Origin: Maricaulis maris
Lineage (GTDB): Bacteria; Pseudomonadota; Alphaproteobacteria; Caulobacterales; Maricaulaceae
Length of the DNA: 64,000 nucleotides
Direction: 5' to 3'
NCBI RefSeq assembly: GCF_003634045.1
Contig: NZ_RBIM01000003.1
Span: 348,545 to 412,544 of the forward strand
The notes below the pieces were generated by a model, which worked only from the letters and a program-made list of their open reading frames with translations, ran no database searches and was not told the DNA's origin. The position numbers and the translations under genes were made by a program. Below, one piece after another: positions 1-9,206 of this stretch. Numbering within the stretch: the first letter of the stretch is position 1; each line of letters starts with the position of its first letter.

Positions 1-1420
1 CCAGGATTGCGACATGCGAGGTCGCCCCGCCCGCCGACAGGGCAAGGCCGGCAATGCCGGCGGCGGCATAGCGCATGAAATCGGAGGGCAGCAGGTCCTC
101 TGCGACCAGGATCGCCCCGTTCAGATGCGACAGATCGGTCGCGCCGCACGCGCCGTAAAGCGTGCGCAACAGGCGGGCCTCGACATCGCGAAGATCGGCG
201 ACGCGCTCGGACGTCCGCTTGTCCCCGGTCGCTTCAAGCTGCGCGATCTGGGCCGCCGTGGCGACCTGCCAAGCCCGACCGGCCGACCGACCGGTGGCGA
301 TCTCAAGGCGGGCAGCGTCGATCATGTCCGGATCATCAGCCATTTCTGCGTGGGCGGCGAGCAGGGCCGCCTGTTCACCGCGGGTGGGGCACGCCTCTTC
401 ATCGATTTCGGCAATCAGCGCCGCCAGTCCTTCGCTGAGGCGGGTGCGCTCGACGGCGGGGCCATCACCCTGGTCGGGGACATCAATCGCGTCGCCGACA
501 TGAAAGGCCAAGGGACCGACGACCACGCCGGCGCTTGCGGCGACGCCACTCAACACCCGGGCCGGCGCGGCCGTGTTGGCTGTGGCCGCGCCATCGCCAT
601 TTGCGGCAAGCGGGACAATTTCGTCGCCAGCGCCGTCACGGATCAATTCCAGCAGCGCCGTCAGCGCCTTGTCAGCATCAGCGCCCGTCACGGAAATTTC
701 GACGCGGTCGCCATGTTTGACGCCCAGCCCCATCAAGCCGGCAACGCTCTTGCCATTGACACTGTCCGTACCGGTGCTGATCCGCACAAGGCCTTGATGC
801 GCCTTGGCGCAGCGGGCGATCTGCGCCGCCGGACGCGCATGGATGCCATCGGCCATTTCGATCAGGATGGACGCGGTGACGGTCTGGTCGTCGCCCTCAG
901 CGGTATCCGCCGGCCCCGGCTGTGAACCGGCAGCGAGTTGCAGGATCGGCGTGCCCGTCTCCACCAGTCCCGACGGGACCAGTATGGCGTCGTCGGCCAG
1001 GCTCCCGTCCAGAATGATGAGCGGGGTGCAAAGGCTCGGTGCCCGGCCGGCGATCAGGTCGAGATCAAGGGTGAGAAGCGGATCGCCGGTCGCGACCCGG
1101 TCGCCAACCATGACCCTGGGTTCAAATCCCTCGCCATCCAGACGGACCGTATCGATCCCGGCATGCAGCAGGATTTCGGCACCATTGCCGGCCCGCAGCG
1201 TGATCGCATGCCGGGTCCGGCTGATGGCAATGACCTCGCCGTCGCAGGGCGCGTGGAGCACACCCTCCAACGGCTCAATCCCCAGACCCGGGCCAAGCGT
1301 ACCGGACGCGAATGCCGCGTCCGGGATATCGGTCAGCGGCACGATCACGCCGCGACAGGGCGCGACAATCACCAGCGCGGCATCAGTGATGGCAGGGACA
1401 TCCTTGACCGGATAATTCAT
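1..1420 (-). CDS. PTS EIIA-HPr-EI fusion phosphotransferase (3' end beyond window)
   Basis: Cytoplasmic phosphoryl-transfer protein carrying three PTS modules in one chain. The frame opens at an ATG at 1420 and is still open at the window edge after about 473 residues. An EIIA(Glc)-like domain (about 1-150) has the phospho-acceptor His86 in LLHAGIDT. An HPr domain (about 185-275) has His194 in GIHARPA. The N-terminal half of Enzyme I (from about 285) has its His469 in GGATSHVA, so the window cuts just after the EI active site and the PEP-binding barrel is not visible. It starts 8 nt after the hexosaminidase stop, in the same operon. Domain order and neighbours suggest it phosphorylates incoming N-acetylglucosamine through a membrane EIIBC encoded off-window. 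Family assignment is firm; sugar specificity is inferred from context. Confidence 0.9.
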   Translation of the reverse strand, partial: MNYPVKDVPAITDAALVIVAPCRGVIVPLTDIPDAAFASGTLGPGLGIEPLEGVLHAPCDGEVIAISRTRHAITLRAGNGAEILLHAGIDTVRLDGEGFEPRVMVGDRVATGDPLLTLDLDLIAGRAPSLCTPLIILDGSLADDAILVPSGLVETGTPILQLAAGSQPGPADTAEGDDQTVTASILIEMADGIHARPAAQIARCAKAHQGLVRISTGTDSVNGKSVAGLMGLGVKHGDRVEISVTGADADKALTALLELIRDGAGDEIVPLAANGDGAATANTAAPARVLSGVAASAGVVVGPLAFHVGDAIDVPDQGDGPAVERTRLSEGLAALIAEIDEEACPTRGEQAALLAAHAEMADDPDMIDAARLEIATGRSAGRAWQVATAAQIAQLEATGDKRTSERVADLRDVEARLLRTLYGACGATDLSHLNGAILVAEDLLPSDFMRYAAAGIAGLALSAGGATSHVAIL

Positions 1421-1428
1421 GGCTGGCC

Positions 1429-3816
1429 TCACGGACGGGTTTCAAGAAGTTGGACATCGGCAAGCGTCCACATCGGATCCATTTCGCCGGTGTGGAAGAC
1501 GAAGCAGAGGTCGGAGACGGCCTCATCGGTGTCGAGATCGGCAGTCAAACGGGTCACCCCGTGATCCTCCGATGCCGGACCCAGATCGAGGCGGGCCGCC
1601 ACCGGCCCGTCACAGTCCTGCGTGTGGATCAGCAACTCGTCATGCTCGGCCAGACGCGGGCGGACCACGACATTGTCGATATCCGCCATGAGCTGGAAAT
1701 TATACGGCACCTGGCCAACACCGACCCGGATCGCGGACATGCCGGCAAGCGGCGCATCCGGCCAGATCCAGCACGGATCCATGATATCGACCTGGAAATA
1801 ATCGCGCGGCCCGTCGAGCGGCGCATCGTCTTCCAGATAGAGGACCAGCGCATCGCCACAAGTACGCAGCTGGTTGTCATTGCGGTAGCGCAAAGTCTCT
1901 GGCCCAACCACGCCATGGGCGATCCCGGAAAGTACGCGCGCGCCATCGAATGTGGCCGCTCGTACCTCGATCCCGGCGACGACGCTGAACGCGTCGGCAT
2001 ACAATGCGGCCGTGGCGGTCGGGTCGCTCCCGTCCGTCGTGTAGCGGATATCGCCAAAGCCGGTCTGGCTGGACAGGCTCACGGCATAGCCGTCGCCGGC
2101 CTGGGCGACATGTATTGCCGGCCGGAAGGCACTATCCGCCGCCGCAATGCCAAGACCTTCATAACGCGTCATCATCGGTGACAGGCGAGCGAGGAAATCG
2201 TCAAAATCCGTCGACGCGGTGTCTGACCAGGAAAGCTCGGCCAGCGCTGCCAGGCGCGGAAAGGCCATGTGCGACATCCGGGCTTCGGTGCGGATATGCT
2301 CGCTCCACAGATTGGCCTGGAAGCCGAGCGCATGGGCGCGAACGTCGGCATCGAGTTCACCGTCGAAGGGACGGAAATTGAACACGTCGGCCAAGGCGAT
2401 GACCCGACCACGGCCCGGCGGCTCACTGTCCAGGGTCGACTGGCGGTAATCGAGATAGAGGTTGGAGCCGGGCGCGACCACGGCGTCCAGACCGGCAGCA
2501 GCGGCAGCCTCTGCACCCTCAAGACCGCGCCAGGACATCACGGTGGCATTGGCGCTCAGCCCGCCTTCCACGATCTCGTCCCAGCCAACCAGGCGGCGGC
2601 CGCGTGCGGTCAGGTATTCATCCAGCCGGTGGGTGAAATAGCCCTGCAGCGCATCGACATCGGCGATCCCGAGTTCAGCCATGCGGGCCTGCACGGCTTC
2701 AGACTCAAGCCATTGGACTTTCGGCGCTTCATCGCCACCGACATGGATATAGGTCGACGGGAACAGATCGAGCACTTCGTCGAGCACCGTCTCGATGAAG
2801 GTGAAGGTCGGCTCGTCGACATTGAAGAGATAGGGATAGACTCCCCAATCGGCGAGCACCTGGTCGGGCAGGTCATCGCTCACCCCGACCTCGGGATAGG
2901 CAATCACCGCGGCCAGCGCGTGGCCCGGCATGTCGATTTCAGGGACAATGGTGACATGGCGCGCGCGGGCATGGGCGACGATCTCGCGAACCTCGTCCTG
3001 GGTGTAATACCCGCCATAAAGGCGCGGTTCGCCAGTGGGCGGATCGATATCAGCCGCCGGAGCCGCGCCAGCGGGAACCCGCCAGGCACCGATTTCGGTC
3101 AGACGCGGATAGGCATTGATCTCGATCCGCCAGCCCTGGTCATCGGTCAGATGCCAATGCAGCGTGTTGAGCTTGTGGATCGCCATCCAGTCGATGAAGT
3201 CCTTGATATAGTCGACCGATTGCATGTGGCGGGCACTGTCCAGCAGCACGCCGCGCCAGGCAAAGGCCGGTCCGTCCGATATCTCCATGGCCGGGATGCG
3301 AACGGCATTGGCATCGGCCGCACCCAACCAGGGTGTGGCCATCTGCCAGAAGCTGATCATGCCGTAAAACAGGCCCGCTTCATCCGCCGCGACGATGTCG
3401 ACCCCGTCCGTTGTCACCCGCAGGGCGTAGGACTCAGACGCGAAATCACGCTCGGGATCGAGTTCCAGACGGACAAGCGAGCCGGCTTGGGCATCATGCG
3501 CCACGGCCAGCGCGGGACCGCCCGCCAACTCAAGCCGTGACACCAGCTCATCCGCGACGCGCCGCGTGGCCGCCTGGTCCCCGACCGTCAGGATGTATGT
3601 GTCAGGGCCGAGCACAAACCCGCCCTCACCTGCCTCGATCACGATCGGGCGCGGTATGATGGCGACCTCGCTTGTCGGCAGGACAGTCGGCGTCGCTGCC
3701 ATATTGCCGGCATCATCGGGCGCCGTCGGCGATTGCGAACACGCGGCCAGGCTGGCGACAAGCGCCATGACAATGGTCCGGCCGGGCTTGAATATCTGGT
3801 TCGTGATCGCGCTCAT
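1429..3816 (-). CDS. GH20 beta-N-acetylhexosaminidase lipoprotein
   Basis: Hydrolyses terminal beta-linked GlcNAc/GalNAc from chito-oligosaccharides by substrate-assisted catalysis, probably at the periplasmic face. It has 795 residues. A lipoprotein signal ends at Cys26 (SLAAC). A GH20 N-terminal domain (about 50-170) precedes the barrel, which contains HLTDDQGWR near residue 222 and the catalytic pair Asp362-Glu363 in HVGGDEA. After about residue 560 come a chitobiase C-terminal-like segment (YTTDGSDP) and a terminal beta-rich region with conserved cysteines that I cannot name. The start at 3816 has a GGGAGGGG ribosome site and overlaps the halogenase stop by 4 nt, so the two are translationally coupled. 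It supplies GlcNAc to the neighbouring PTS and nag enzymes. Confidence 0.93.
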   Translation of the reverse strand: MSAITNQIFKPGRTIVMALVASLAACSQSPTAPDDAGNMAATPTVLPTSEVAIIPRPIVIEAGEGGFVLGPDTYILTVGDQAATRRVADELVSRLELAGGPALAVAHDAQAGSLVRLELDPERDFASESYALRVTTDGVDIVAADEAGLFYGMISFWQMATPWLGAADANAVRIPAMEISDGPAFAWRGVLLDSARHMQSVDYIKDFIDWMAIHKLNTLHWHLTDDQGWRIEINAYPRLTEIGAWRVPAGAAPAADIDPPTGEPRLYGGYYTQDEVREIVAHARARHVTIVPEIDMPGHALAAVIAYPEVGVSDDLPDQVLADWGVYPYLFNVDEPTFTFIETVLDEVLDLFPSTYIHVGGDEAPKVQWLESEAVQARMAELGIADVDALQGYFTHRLDEYLTARGRRLVGWDEIVEGGLSANATVMSWRGLEGAEAAAAAGLDAVVAPGSNLYLDYRQSTLDSEPPGRGRVIALADVFNFRPFDGELDADVRAHALGFQANLWSEHIRTEARMSHMAFPRLAALAELSWSDTASTDFDDFLARLSPMMTRYEGLGIAAADSAFRPAIHVAQAGDGYAVSLSSQTGFGDIRYTTDGSDPTATAALYADAFSVVAGIEVRAATFDGARVLSGIAHGVVGPETLRYRNDNQLRTCGDALVLYLEDDAPLDGPRDYFQVDIMDPCWIWPDAPLAGMSAIRVGVGQVPYNFQLMADIDNVVVRPRLAEHDELLIHTQDCDGPVAARLDLGPASEDHGVTRLTADLDTDEAVSDLCFVFHTGEMDPMWTLADVQLLETRP

Positions 3817-5396
3817 CGCGCCCCTCCCATTGATGCGGTACGCGGCGCGGCGGCGCCAAATCTGTGTGTCTGCAGGCTTTCAACCAGGGTCCGGTGATCC
3901 GGCAAGGCCGCCATGGCGCGACCGGTTGCGTCCTGGATACGGGCAAATTCGGCGCTCGCCTCGGACATGAACGGGTAGCGCGCGCGGTCGCCGGCAAGGT
4001 CCGGCGCGGCGCCCATGCCGATCAGGACATAGGCGTAGTTGATATGGCGGAAACTGTCGTGAGCGCTGTCGAGATCATGGGCGTTGGGCAGCCGGACCTG
4101 CCAGCGATCAAGCTTGTCACGCAGGCTCAAGGGCCAACTCGCCGGGTCGGCATTGTCGCGCCAGAACGCGGTATCGCGGCGATTGCTCAAGGCATAATGC
4201 AGCTTGAGGAAGTCGACCGCGCACGTGAAGCGCTGACCCATGGCACTGTTGAAATGCCGGGCCGCGGGGGCGAAGTCGCCGCGGCGGGGGAGATTGTCGG
4301 CGATCAGGTGGGCGGCAGCCTCGATCAGGAGAATCCCGGTTGATTCCAGTGGCTCAAGAAAGCCGGCGGAAAGACCGACGGCGACGCAGTTTCCGACCCA
4401 TTGGCGGCGGCGAAACCCGGTGGTCATCGTCAGGTGCCGGACCGGGTGATCGTCGGCGTCTTGACCGACATAGCGTCGCAGGATGGTCTCGGCCGCGTCG
4501 GCATCGCTGTGTGCCGAGGACCAGACATAGCCGACACCGCGACGCTGACGCAGACCGATATCCCAAGTCCAGCCGGCCTCGTGCGCGGTCGAGATGGTGG
4601 CCGAGGGCAGCGGCGCGTCGGGCCGTTCCCACGGGACCTGGATCGCAACCGCCCTGTCGCAGAAAAGACTGTCGCCGACCGGTACCAGCGGTTCCCCGAG
4701 GGCGTCGCCGATCAGGCGCGCCTTGAAGCCGCTGCAATCGACATAGAGATCCGCCGTCAGACGCCCGGACGCTTCCCCGTCCAGCCCGGCGATATCACCG
4801 GTCTCAGCGCGTTCGACGGCAGTGATGTGGTCGGAGACGTGTTTAACACCGAGCCCGAGCGCATAGGCTTTCAGAAACTCGCCGAAGCGGTGAACATCAA
4901 GATGATAGGCATAGTTCAGGGGACCGGAGAAGGGTGCATCCTCAAGGCGCTTGGGCGCCTTCATGGCGGTGTAAACGTCATGCTGCGGCGTGATCGCGCG
5001 GGTATAGCTGTCGCCCTTGCCCGCTGCGCCCAGTGACCAATAGGGGGCGAGATCGATCCCGCCCAACTGGCGCGGCGAGTTGAACGGATGGAAATAGCTG
5101 GCCGGCGAACCGTCGGGGGACTGGCTCCAGCCGGAAAAATGGATGCCCTGTTTGAACGTCGCCTCGCTCGCCCGCATGAAGGCGGCCTCATCCACGCCCA
5201 GCGTGGCCAGGGTCAGACGCAGCGACGGCAAGGTGCCCTCACCGACACCGACACTCGGCACATTCGGCGACTCGACCAGGGTGATGGTCGGCCCATCCGG
5301 CCGGCCACTGCCAAGACGGCGCGCCAGATAGGCAGCCGTCAGCCAGCCGGCACTTCCGCCGCCGAGGATGAGAATGGAATTGCAGGTCTGGTTCAT
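3813..5396 (-). CDS. Tryptophan-halogenase-family FAD-dependent protein
   Basis: Flavoprotein of the PrnA/RebH tryptophan halogenase family. With the start at 5396 it has 527 residues and the Rossmann motif GGGSAGW lies about 10 residues in, as in the family; in-frame alternatives upstream at 5411 and 5432 lack a better ribosome site. The halide/HOCl-tunnel lysine is present as Lys82 in TFKQGIHF. The family's second signature, WxWxIP, reads WTWDIG here, so its proline is lost. Members are often found beside Caulobacter-type TonB receptors, where their substrate is unknown. It lies between the receptor and the hexosaminidase and overlaps the latter by 4 nt. Halogenation of tryptophan itself is not implied. 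Confidence 0.85.
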   Translation of the reverse strand: MNQTCNSILILGGGSAGWLTAAYLARRLGSGRPDGPTITLVESPNVPSVGVGEGTLPSLRLTLATLGVDEAAFMRASEATFKQGIHFSGWSQSPDGSPASYFHPFNSPRQLGGIDLAPYWSLGAAGKGDSYTRAITPQHDVYTAMKAPKRLEDAPFSGPLNYAYHLDVHRFGEFLKAYALGLGVKHVSDHITAVERAETGDIAGLDGEASGRLTADLYVDCSGFKARLIGDALGEPLVPVGDSLFCDRAVAIQVPWERPDAPLPSATISTAHEAGWTWDIGLRQRRGVGYVWSSAHSDADAAETILRRYVGQDADDHPVRHLTMTTGFRRRQWVGNCVAVGLSAGFLEPLESTGILLIEAAAHLIADNLPRRGDFAPAARHFNSAMGQRFTCAVDFLKLHYALSNRRDTAFWRDNADPASWPLSLRDKLDRWQVRLPNAHDLDSAHDSFRHINYAYVLIGMGAAPDLAGDRARYPFMSEASAEFARIQDATGRAMAALPDHRTLVESLQTHRFGAAAPRTASMGGAR

Positions 5397-5531
5397 GGAT
5401 TCGCACATTCTGACCGACGGGGATAATGGCACAGACGCCAGACGGCTCGCGAGCGAGCCACCCGGCGCCTGGACGCGTCCCCACCCAGGGAACGGGGCCG
5501 ACCGGACAAAGTCCAGCCGGCCCGGCTCACA

Positions 5532-8243
5532 TCAGAAGGATGCTTTCACGCCGAAGAAGACAACCCGGCCATTGTCATAGAGACGGGCCGGCCGGCCTTC
5601 ATCGACATAGTACTGCTCGAGGGTTTCCTCGGTCAGGTTCACCGCTTCAACGGTGAAGGCATAGGTATCGTTGAAATACCAGGTCACCGACCCGTCGATC
5701 GTGGTGATCGGCTGGTGGTAGAGTTCGCGATTGCGATCCACACCGATGAAGAACTGGTCGCGATGGTTGAGCGACAGGCGGGCATTGACCACCTCGTTCT
5801 CGTAATAACCGATCAGGTTATAGGCGTGCGGCGAGTTTTCCGGGATCGGATCGCCCGCATCCGACTCGGCATCCGAGTAGGTGTAGTTGGCGATGAAGCC
5901 GAAATTGTCACCGACCGGCTGCTGATAGCTGATCTCGATACCGCGGTTCGTGCCGCCTAGACCGTTGACCGGTCGGGTGATCGCGAAGTCACAGGTATAG
6001 AGATTGGGATCACCGGCAGACGGTGTCGACGAGCAATTATTGCTCGGATCAAGAACGCGGGTATCGGTTGCCGGATCCGCGATCGAGACCGGCTGTTGCT
6101 CGGTAAAGGTCGCATTGGTGATGTAGGAACCGATATCCTTGTAGAAGATCGCCACAGCCAGCAGGGAATCCTCGCCCGGATACCATTCGAGCCCGAAGTC
6201 GAAGGCGGTCGCCCGGAAAGGATCGAGCGACGAGTTGCCACCGGCGCCCGACAACAGGGTCGGGTTCAGGCTGACGGCACCGGCCAGCTGGTTGTAGTCG
6301 GCCCGGGCCATGACCCGCGACGCCGAACCACGCAGCAGCATGTCGTCATTCAGCTCGAACACCAGGTTGGCGCTGGGCAGGATGTCGGTATAGCTGCGGT
6401 TCTCCGTGGTGCGGACGGTGCGACCGAACGGATTGTCGAAGCTGCCCGGCGTCGCCGGGTCAACACCGACGGAATAACCGTCGACCGTCTGGTCGGTATT
6501 GACGATGCGCACACCGACATTGCCGCGGATACGGTCGACGTCGAACTCGCCCATCACGAAGCCGGCAAAGACATCTTCGGTAACGGTGAAGCTGTCGAGC
6601 GGGCCGGAATGGTAGAAGTCCGGGAAGTCCGTGCCATAGCTGATCTGGTCATAGACCGCACGAATGGCCGCTTCGTCAGCGATGAGATAGCTGTCGAGCG
6701 GATTGCCGCCGAGACCGGACAGGAAATTACCCGGCGTGGTGGCACCATTGGCCACGGTCGCCAGGGTGCAACGCGCCCCGCCGCAAGCCGGTGAGCCAGC
6801 CGCATCGAGAAGCGAGCGGGTCTGGCCATAGGTCACGACAACATCGCGCTCATGGCTGGAATAACGCAGGCCCGCCTGGACATTGGTGAACGGCCCGTCG
6901 TCGAACTCGCGCGTGATATCACCATAGGCGAAGAATTCTTCGTCGAAATTCTCGATGATGTTGTGCGAGGCCCAACCCAGGACCATGGACTCGGCGTCGG
7001 TCATCGAAGTGGGATCGATATCGCCGAAGGACACCTGCGGCACACCGCTGGTCAGGTCATAGCTGAACGAGGTCGGTGCATTGGTTTCCCAGAAGGGTTG
7101 CGCCGAGGTGGCCCCTTCCGCGGTCGTATAACCGACCAGACCATGGACCGAGAGATTGTCGGACAACTGATAGTCGAAATCGATATCAAACGCCGACGTC
7201 TCCGTGCGGGCATCGCGGACGATGGCGTCATAGACAACACCGTTGGCCGTCCCGGCCGCGAAGTCACCGGCCAGCAATGTGCCGCTGGCGCCAACCTGAG
7301 TATTGGTCGGCTGCACGCCGGACCCCATCGCCTGGGACACCCAGGCCATGTAGTTGTGGTTGACATTATTGGCTTCCATCTCGGTGTGGAAGGCATTCAC
7401 CACCACGTCGAGCTGGTTGTTGGGACGAAATTGCGCCGTGACATTGCCGCCGATGCGCTGGCGGGTCTGCTGGAACAGGGCCGAACCGATGAGATCGGGC
7501 ACTTCAAACGTCGCCCCGCCCTGATCGGCAATCGCGCGCTCGGAATAGCCCAGCACTTCGAGACCGTCACGACGCAGGTCACGTTCCTGATAGACGCCGG
7601 AGAACAGGATGCCGAAGGTTTCGGCCTCGTTTTTCCAGCTGAACAGGCCCGATGCGTAAGGCGTGATCGAGTCGGCCAGCTCGGAATAGGCGCCCTGCAG
7701 GCTGACACGGCCTTCGCCGGCATCGAGATCAAGCGGGCGACGGGTGATGACATTGACCGTGCCGCCGACGCCGCCTTCATCGATATTGGCCTGGCCGGAC
7801 TTGTACACATTGACCGAGGACACGATTTCCGACGGCAACATCAGATAGTTGAAACTGCGCGTTGCCGACAGCTGGTCCAGGATGAACCAGTCGGCCGTGG
7901 CCACCGCGTGACCATTCAACTGGGTCAGGTTGCGATTCGACGCGATACCGCGAATGGCGACACGCTCGCCTTCGCCATATTCACGCTGGATGGTGACACC
8001 GGTCAGACGCTGCAGGGATTCTGCGACATTCTTGTCCGGAAAACGCCCGATATCCGTGGCGCTGATCACTTCCATGATCGCATCGGAATCGCGCTTTTGA
8101 TCGATGGCGGCCGCCAGGGACTGGCGGATGCCCTGGACGGTGATGACGTCCTCGGCCTGATCGCTGGTCTGGGCCTGTGCGGCCCCGGCCAGAACGACAC
8201 TCAAACTCGTCATGCCCAACAGGGCACTCTTGAAGCTCAACAT
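5532..8243 (-). CDS. TonB-dependent receptor, Caulobacter type
   Basis: Outer-membrane active transporter of 903 residues, presumably for chito-oligosaccharides given its operon. The signal peptide ends near AGAAQA. A TonB-box-like DVITVQG follows, then the plug domain (IRQSLAAAIDQKR to about 170) and a 22-strand-type barrel ending in VVFFGVKASF with the usual terminal Phe. The plug resembles the TIGR01782 Caulobacter-type receptor group. The start at 8243 is preceded by a strong GGAAGGAG site 5 nt upstream; the longer frame to 8285 has none. It is the first gene of the minus-strand operon and diverges from the GntR regulator. Confidence 0.92.
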   Translation of the reverse strand: MLSFKSALLGMTSLSVVLAGAAQAQTSDQAEDVITVQGIRQSLAAAIDQKRDSDAIMEVISATDIGRFPDKNVAESLQRLTGVTIQREYGEGERVAIRGIASNRNLTQLNGHAVATADWFILDQLSATRSFNYLMLPSEIVSSVNVYKSGQANIDEGGVGGTVNVITRRPLDLDAGEGRVSLQGAYSELADSITPYASGLFSWKNEAETFGILFSGVYQERDLRRDGLEVLGYSERAIADQGGATFEVPDLIGSALFQQTRQRIGGNVTAQFRPNNQLDVVVNAFHTEMEANNVNHNYMAWVSQAMGSGVQPTNTQVGASGTLLAGDFAAGTANGVVYDAIVRDARTETSAFDIDFDYQLSDNLSVHGLVGYTTAEGATSAQPFWETNAPTSFSYDLTSGVPQVSFGDIDPTSMTDAESMVLGWASHNIIENFDEEFFAYGDITREFDDGPFTNVQAGLRYSSHERDVVVTYGQTRSLLDAAGSPACGGARCTLATVANGATTPGNFLSGLGGNPLDSYLIADEAAIRAVYDQISYGTDFPDFYHSGPLDSFTVTEDVFAGFVMGEFDVDRIRGNVGVRIVNTDQTVDGYSVGVDPATPGSFDNPFGRTVRTTENRSYTDILPSANLVFELNDDMLLRGSASRVMARADYNQLAGAVSLNPTLLSGAGGNSSLDPFRATAFDFGLEWYPGEDSLLAVAIFYKDIGSYITNATFTEQQPVSIADPATDTRVLDPSNNCSSTPSAGDPNLYTCDFAITRPVNGLGGTNRGIEISYQQPVGDNFGFIANYTYSDAESDAGDPIPENSPHAYNLIGYYENEVVNARLSLNHRDQFFIGVDRNRELYHQPITTIDGSVTWYFNDTYAFTVEAVNLTEETLEQYYVDEGRPARLYDNGRVVFFGVKASF

Positions 8244-8302
8244 GAGATCTCCTTCCCCTCTGCTCCCCGGAAACGATAATACCAATGCTCTGTGGCTGGT
8301 CT

Positions 8303-8320
8303 ATTTGTATGCTTCCAATT
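8303..8320. promoter_or_regulatory. Possible second GntR operator in the receptor leader
   Basis: This 18-mer matches 13 of 18 positions of the palindromic site at 8399-8416 that sits in the predicted gntR promoter. It lies about 60 nt upstream of the TonB receptor start, where a repressor site would control the minus-strand operon. No convincing -10/-35 pair could be placed around it, so its role is inferred from the match and position alone. Confidence 0.35.
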
Positions 8321-8327
8321 TCAAAAG

Positions 8328-8344
8328 GGCACGAAAAATGTGCC
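8328..8344. repeat. Inverted repeat GGCAC-N7-GTGCC in the divergent nag intergenic region
   Basis: Perfect 5-bp arms flank a 7-nt AT-rich centre in the spacer between the receptor and gntR genes. It could be an operator for a second regulator or a chance hairpin. It is unrelated in sequence to the TGG-N7-CCA sites nearby. Confidence 0.3.
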
Positions 8345-8390
8345 ATTTCAAGCCCTATTTCGAATTTTTACGGGGTGCACACATGAGGAT

Positions 8391-8418
8391 TTGACTTTAA
8401 TGGTACGATGCCAATTAT
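8391..8418 (+). promoter_or_regulatory. Predicted gntR promoter with embedded operator
   Basis: TTGACT (8391-8396) and AATTAT (8413-8418) are separated by 16 nt. The spacer is almost exactly filled by the imperfect palindrome TGGTACGATGCCA (8401-8413), in which four of five arm pairs match. An operator between -35 and -10 is the classic position for a repressor, here most likely the GntR protein encoded immediately downstream. A transcript starting near 8425 would exclude an ATG at 8408 and favours translation from 8450. Confidence 0.5.
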
Positions 8419-8449
8419 GGAAAAGGCGATAACAGACGGGATGCCATTG

Positions 8450-9190
8450 ATGGGACATGACCTCATCTTCAAAGCGTTGGAACCAGAAAGCGGCGAACCG
8501 CTCTATGTCCAGCTGCAGCGCAATCTGCGTGAGGCGGTGGAATCCCAGGCACTCGCCCCGGAATCCATGCTGCCGACCGAGCGCGTGATCGCCGAAACGC
8601 TCAGCGTATCGCGGGTCACGGTGCGCAAGGCGGTCGAGAACCTCGTCGCCGAAGGACTTTTGACCCGGCGTCAGGGCGCCGGCACCTTCGTGGCCGGGAG
8701 AATCGAGAAGAATTTCGCCAAGCTGAGTTCCTTCACCGAAGACATGGAAGCACGCGGCCGCAAGCCCACCAGTGAGTGGATCCTGCGCGACCGGGGCTCG
8801 GTGACGCCGGACGAATCGCTCGGCCTGGGTCTCAGCCCCGGCACCGCCGTTTTCCGCTTCCACCGTCTGCGCATGGCCGACGGCGATCCGATGGCGCTGG
8901 AGTATTCCACCATTCCGGCCGCCTCGATCGGTGACTTCAACAAGGTCGGCTCATCACTCTATGCGGCGCTGGAAGCCTCGGGCCATCGCCCGGTTCGCGC
9001 CCTGCAGCGCCTGCGGGCCATACCATTCACGGGCGAAATTGCCCGGCAACTGGGCGTGCCGGACGGGTCTGCGGGCCTGTATATCGAGCGGCGCGGCTAT
9101 CTGGAAAGCGGGCAGACCGTTGAAATCACACAATCTTATTATCGCGGGGATGCATATGACTTCGTCGCGGAACTGGGAATCGGGCAATAG
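8450..9190 (+). CDS. GntR-family regulator with UTRA domain (NagR/NagQ-like)
   Basis: DNA-binding regulator of about 246 residues. The winged helix-turn-helix lies near the N terminus (LPTERVIAETLSVSRVTVRKA), followed by a UTRA effector domain that in this subfamily binds phosphorylated amino sugars such as GlcN6P or GlcNAc6P. The start is ambiguous among ATGs at 8408, 8417, 8441 and 8450; 8450 has a weak GGGA site and lies downstream of the predicted promoter. It is followed by the SIS deaminase and nagA in the same direction, with the receptor operon divergent, the usual arrangement for a local GlcNAc repressor. Confidence 0.9.
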   Translation: MGHDLIFKALEPESGEPLYVQLQRNLREAVESQALAPESMLPTERVIAETLSVSRVTVRKAVENLVAEGLLTRRQGAGTFVAGRIEKNFAKLSSFTEDMEARGRKPTSEWILRDRGSVTPDESLGLGLSPGTAVFRFHRLRMADGDPMALEYSTIPAASIGDFNKVGSSLYAALEASGHRPVRALQRLRAIPFTGEIARQLGVPDGSAGLYIERRGYLESGQTVEITQSYYRGDAYDFVAELGIGQ

Positions 9191-9206
9191 CCTGTCCGAT
9201 CTGGGG

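Noticed and set aside
14..925. 303-codon plus-strand frame at the window start
   Set aside because: Opposite the PTS EIIA-HPr-EI gene, which has all three active-site histidines in frame.
3813..5396. Calling the flavoprotein a natural-product biosynthesis gene
   Set aside because: No biosynthetic neighbours; it is locked into a sugar-uptake operon and its WxWxIP motif is altered.
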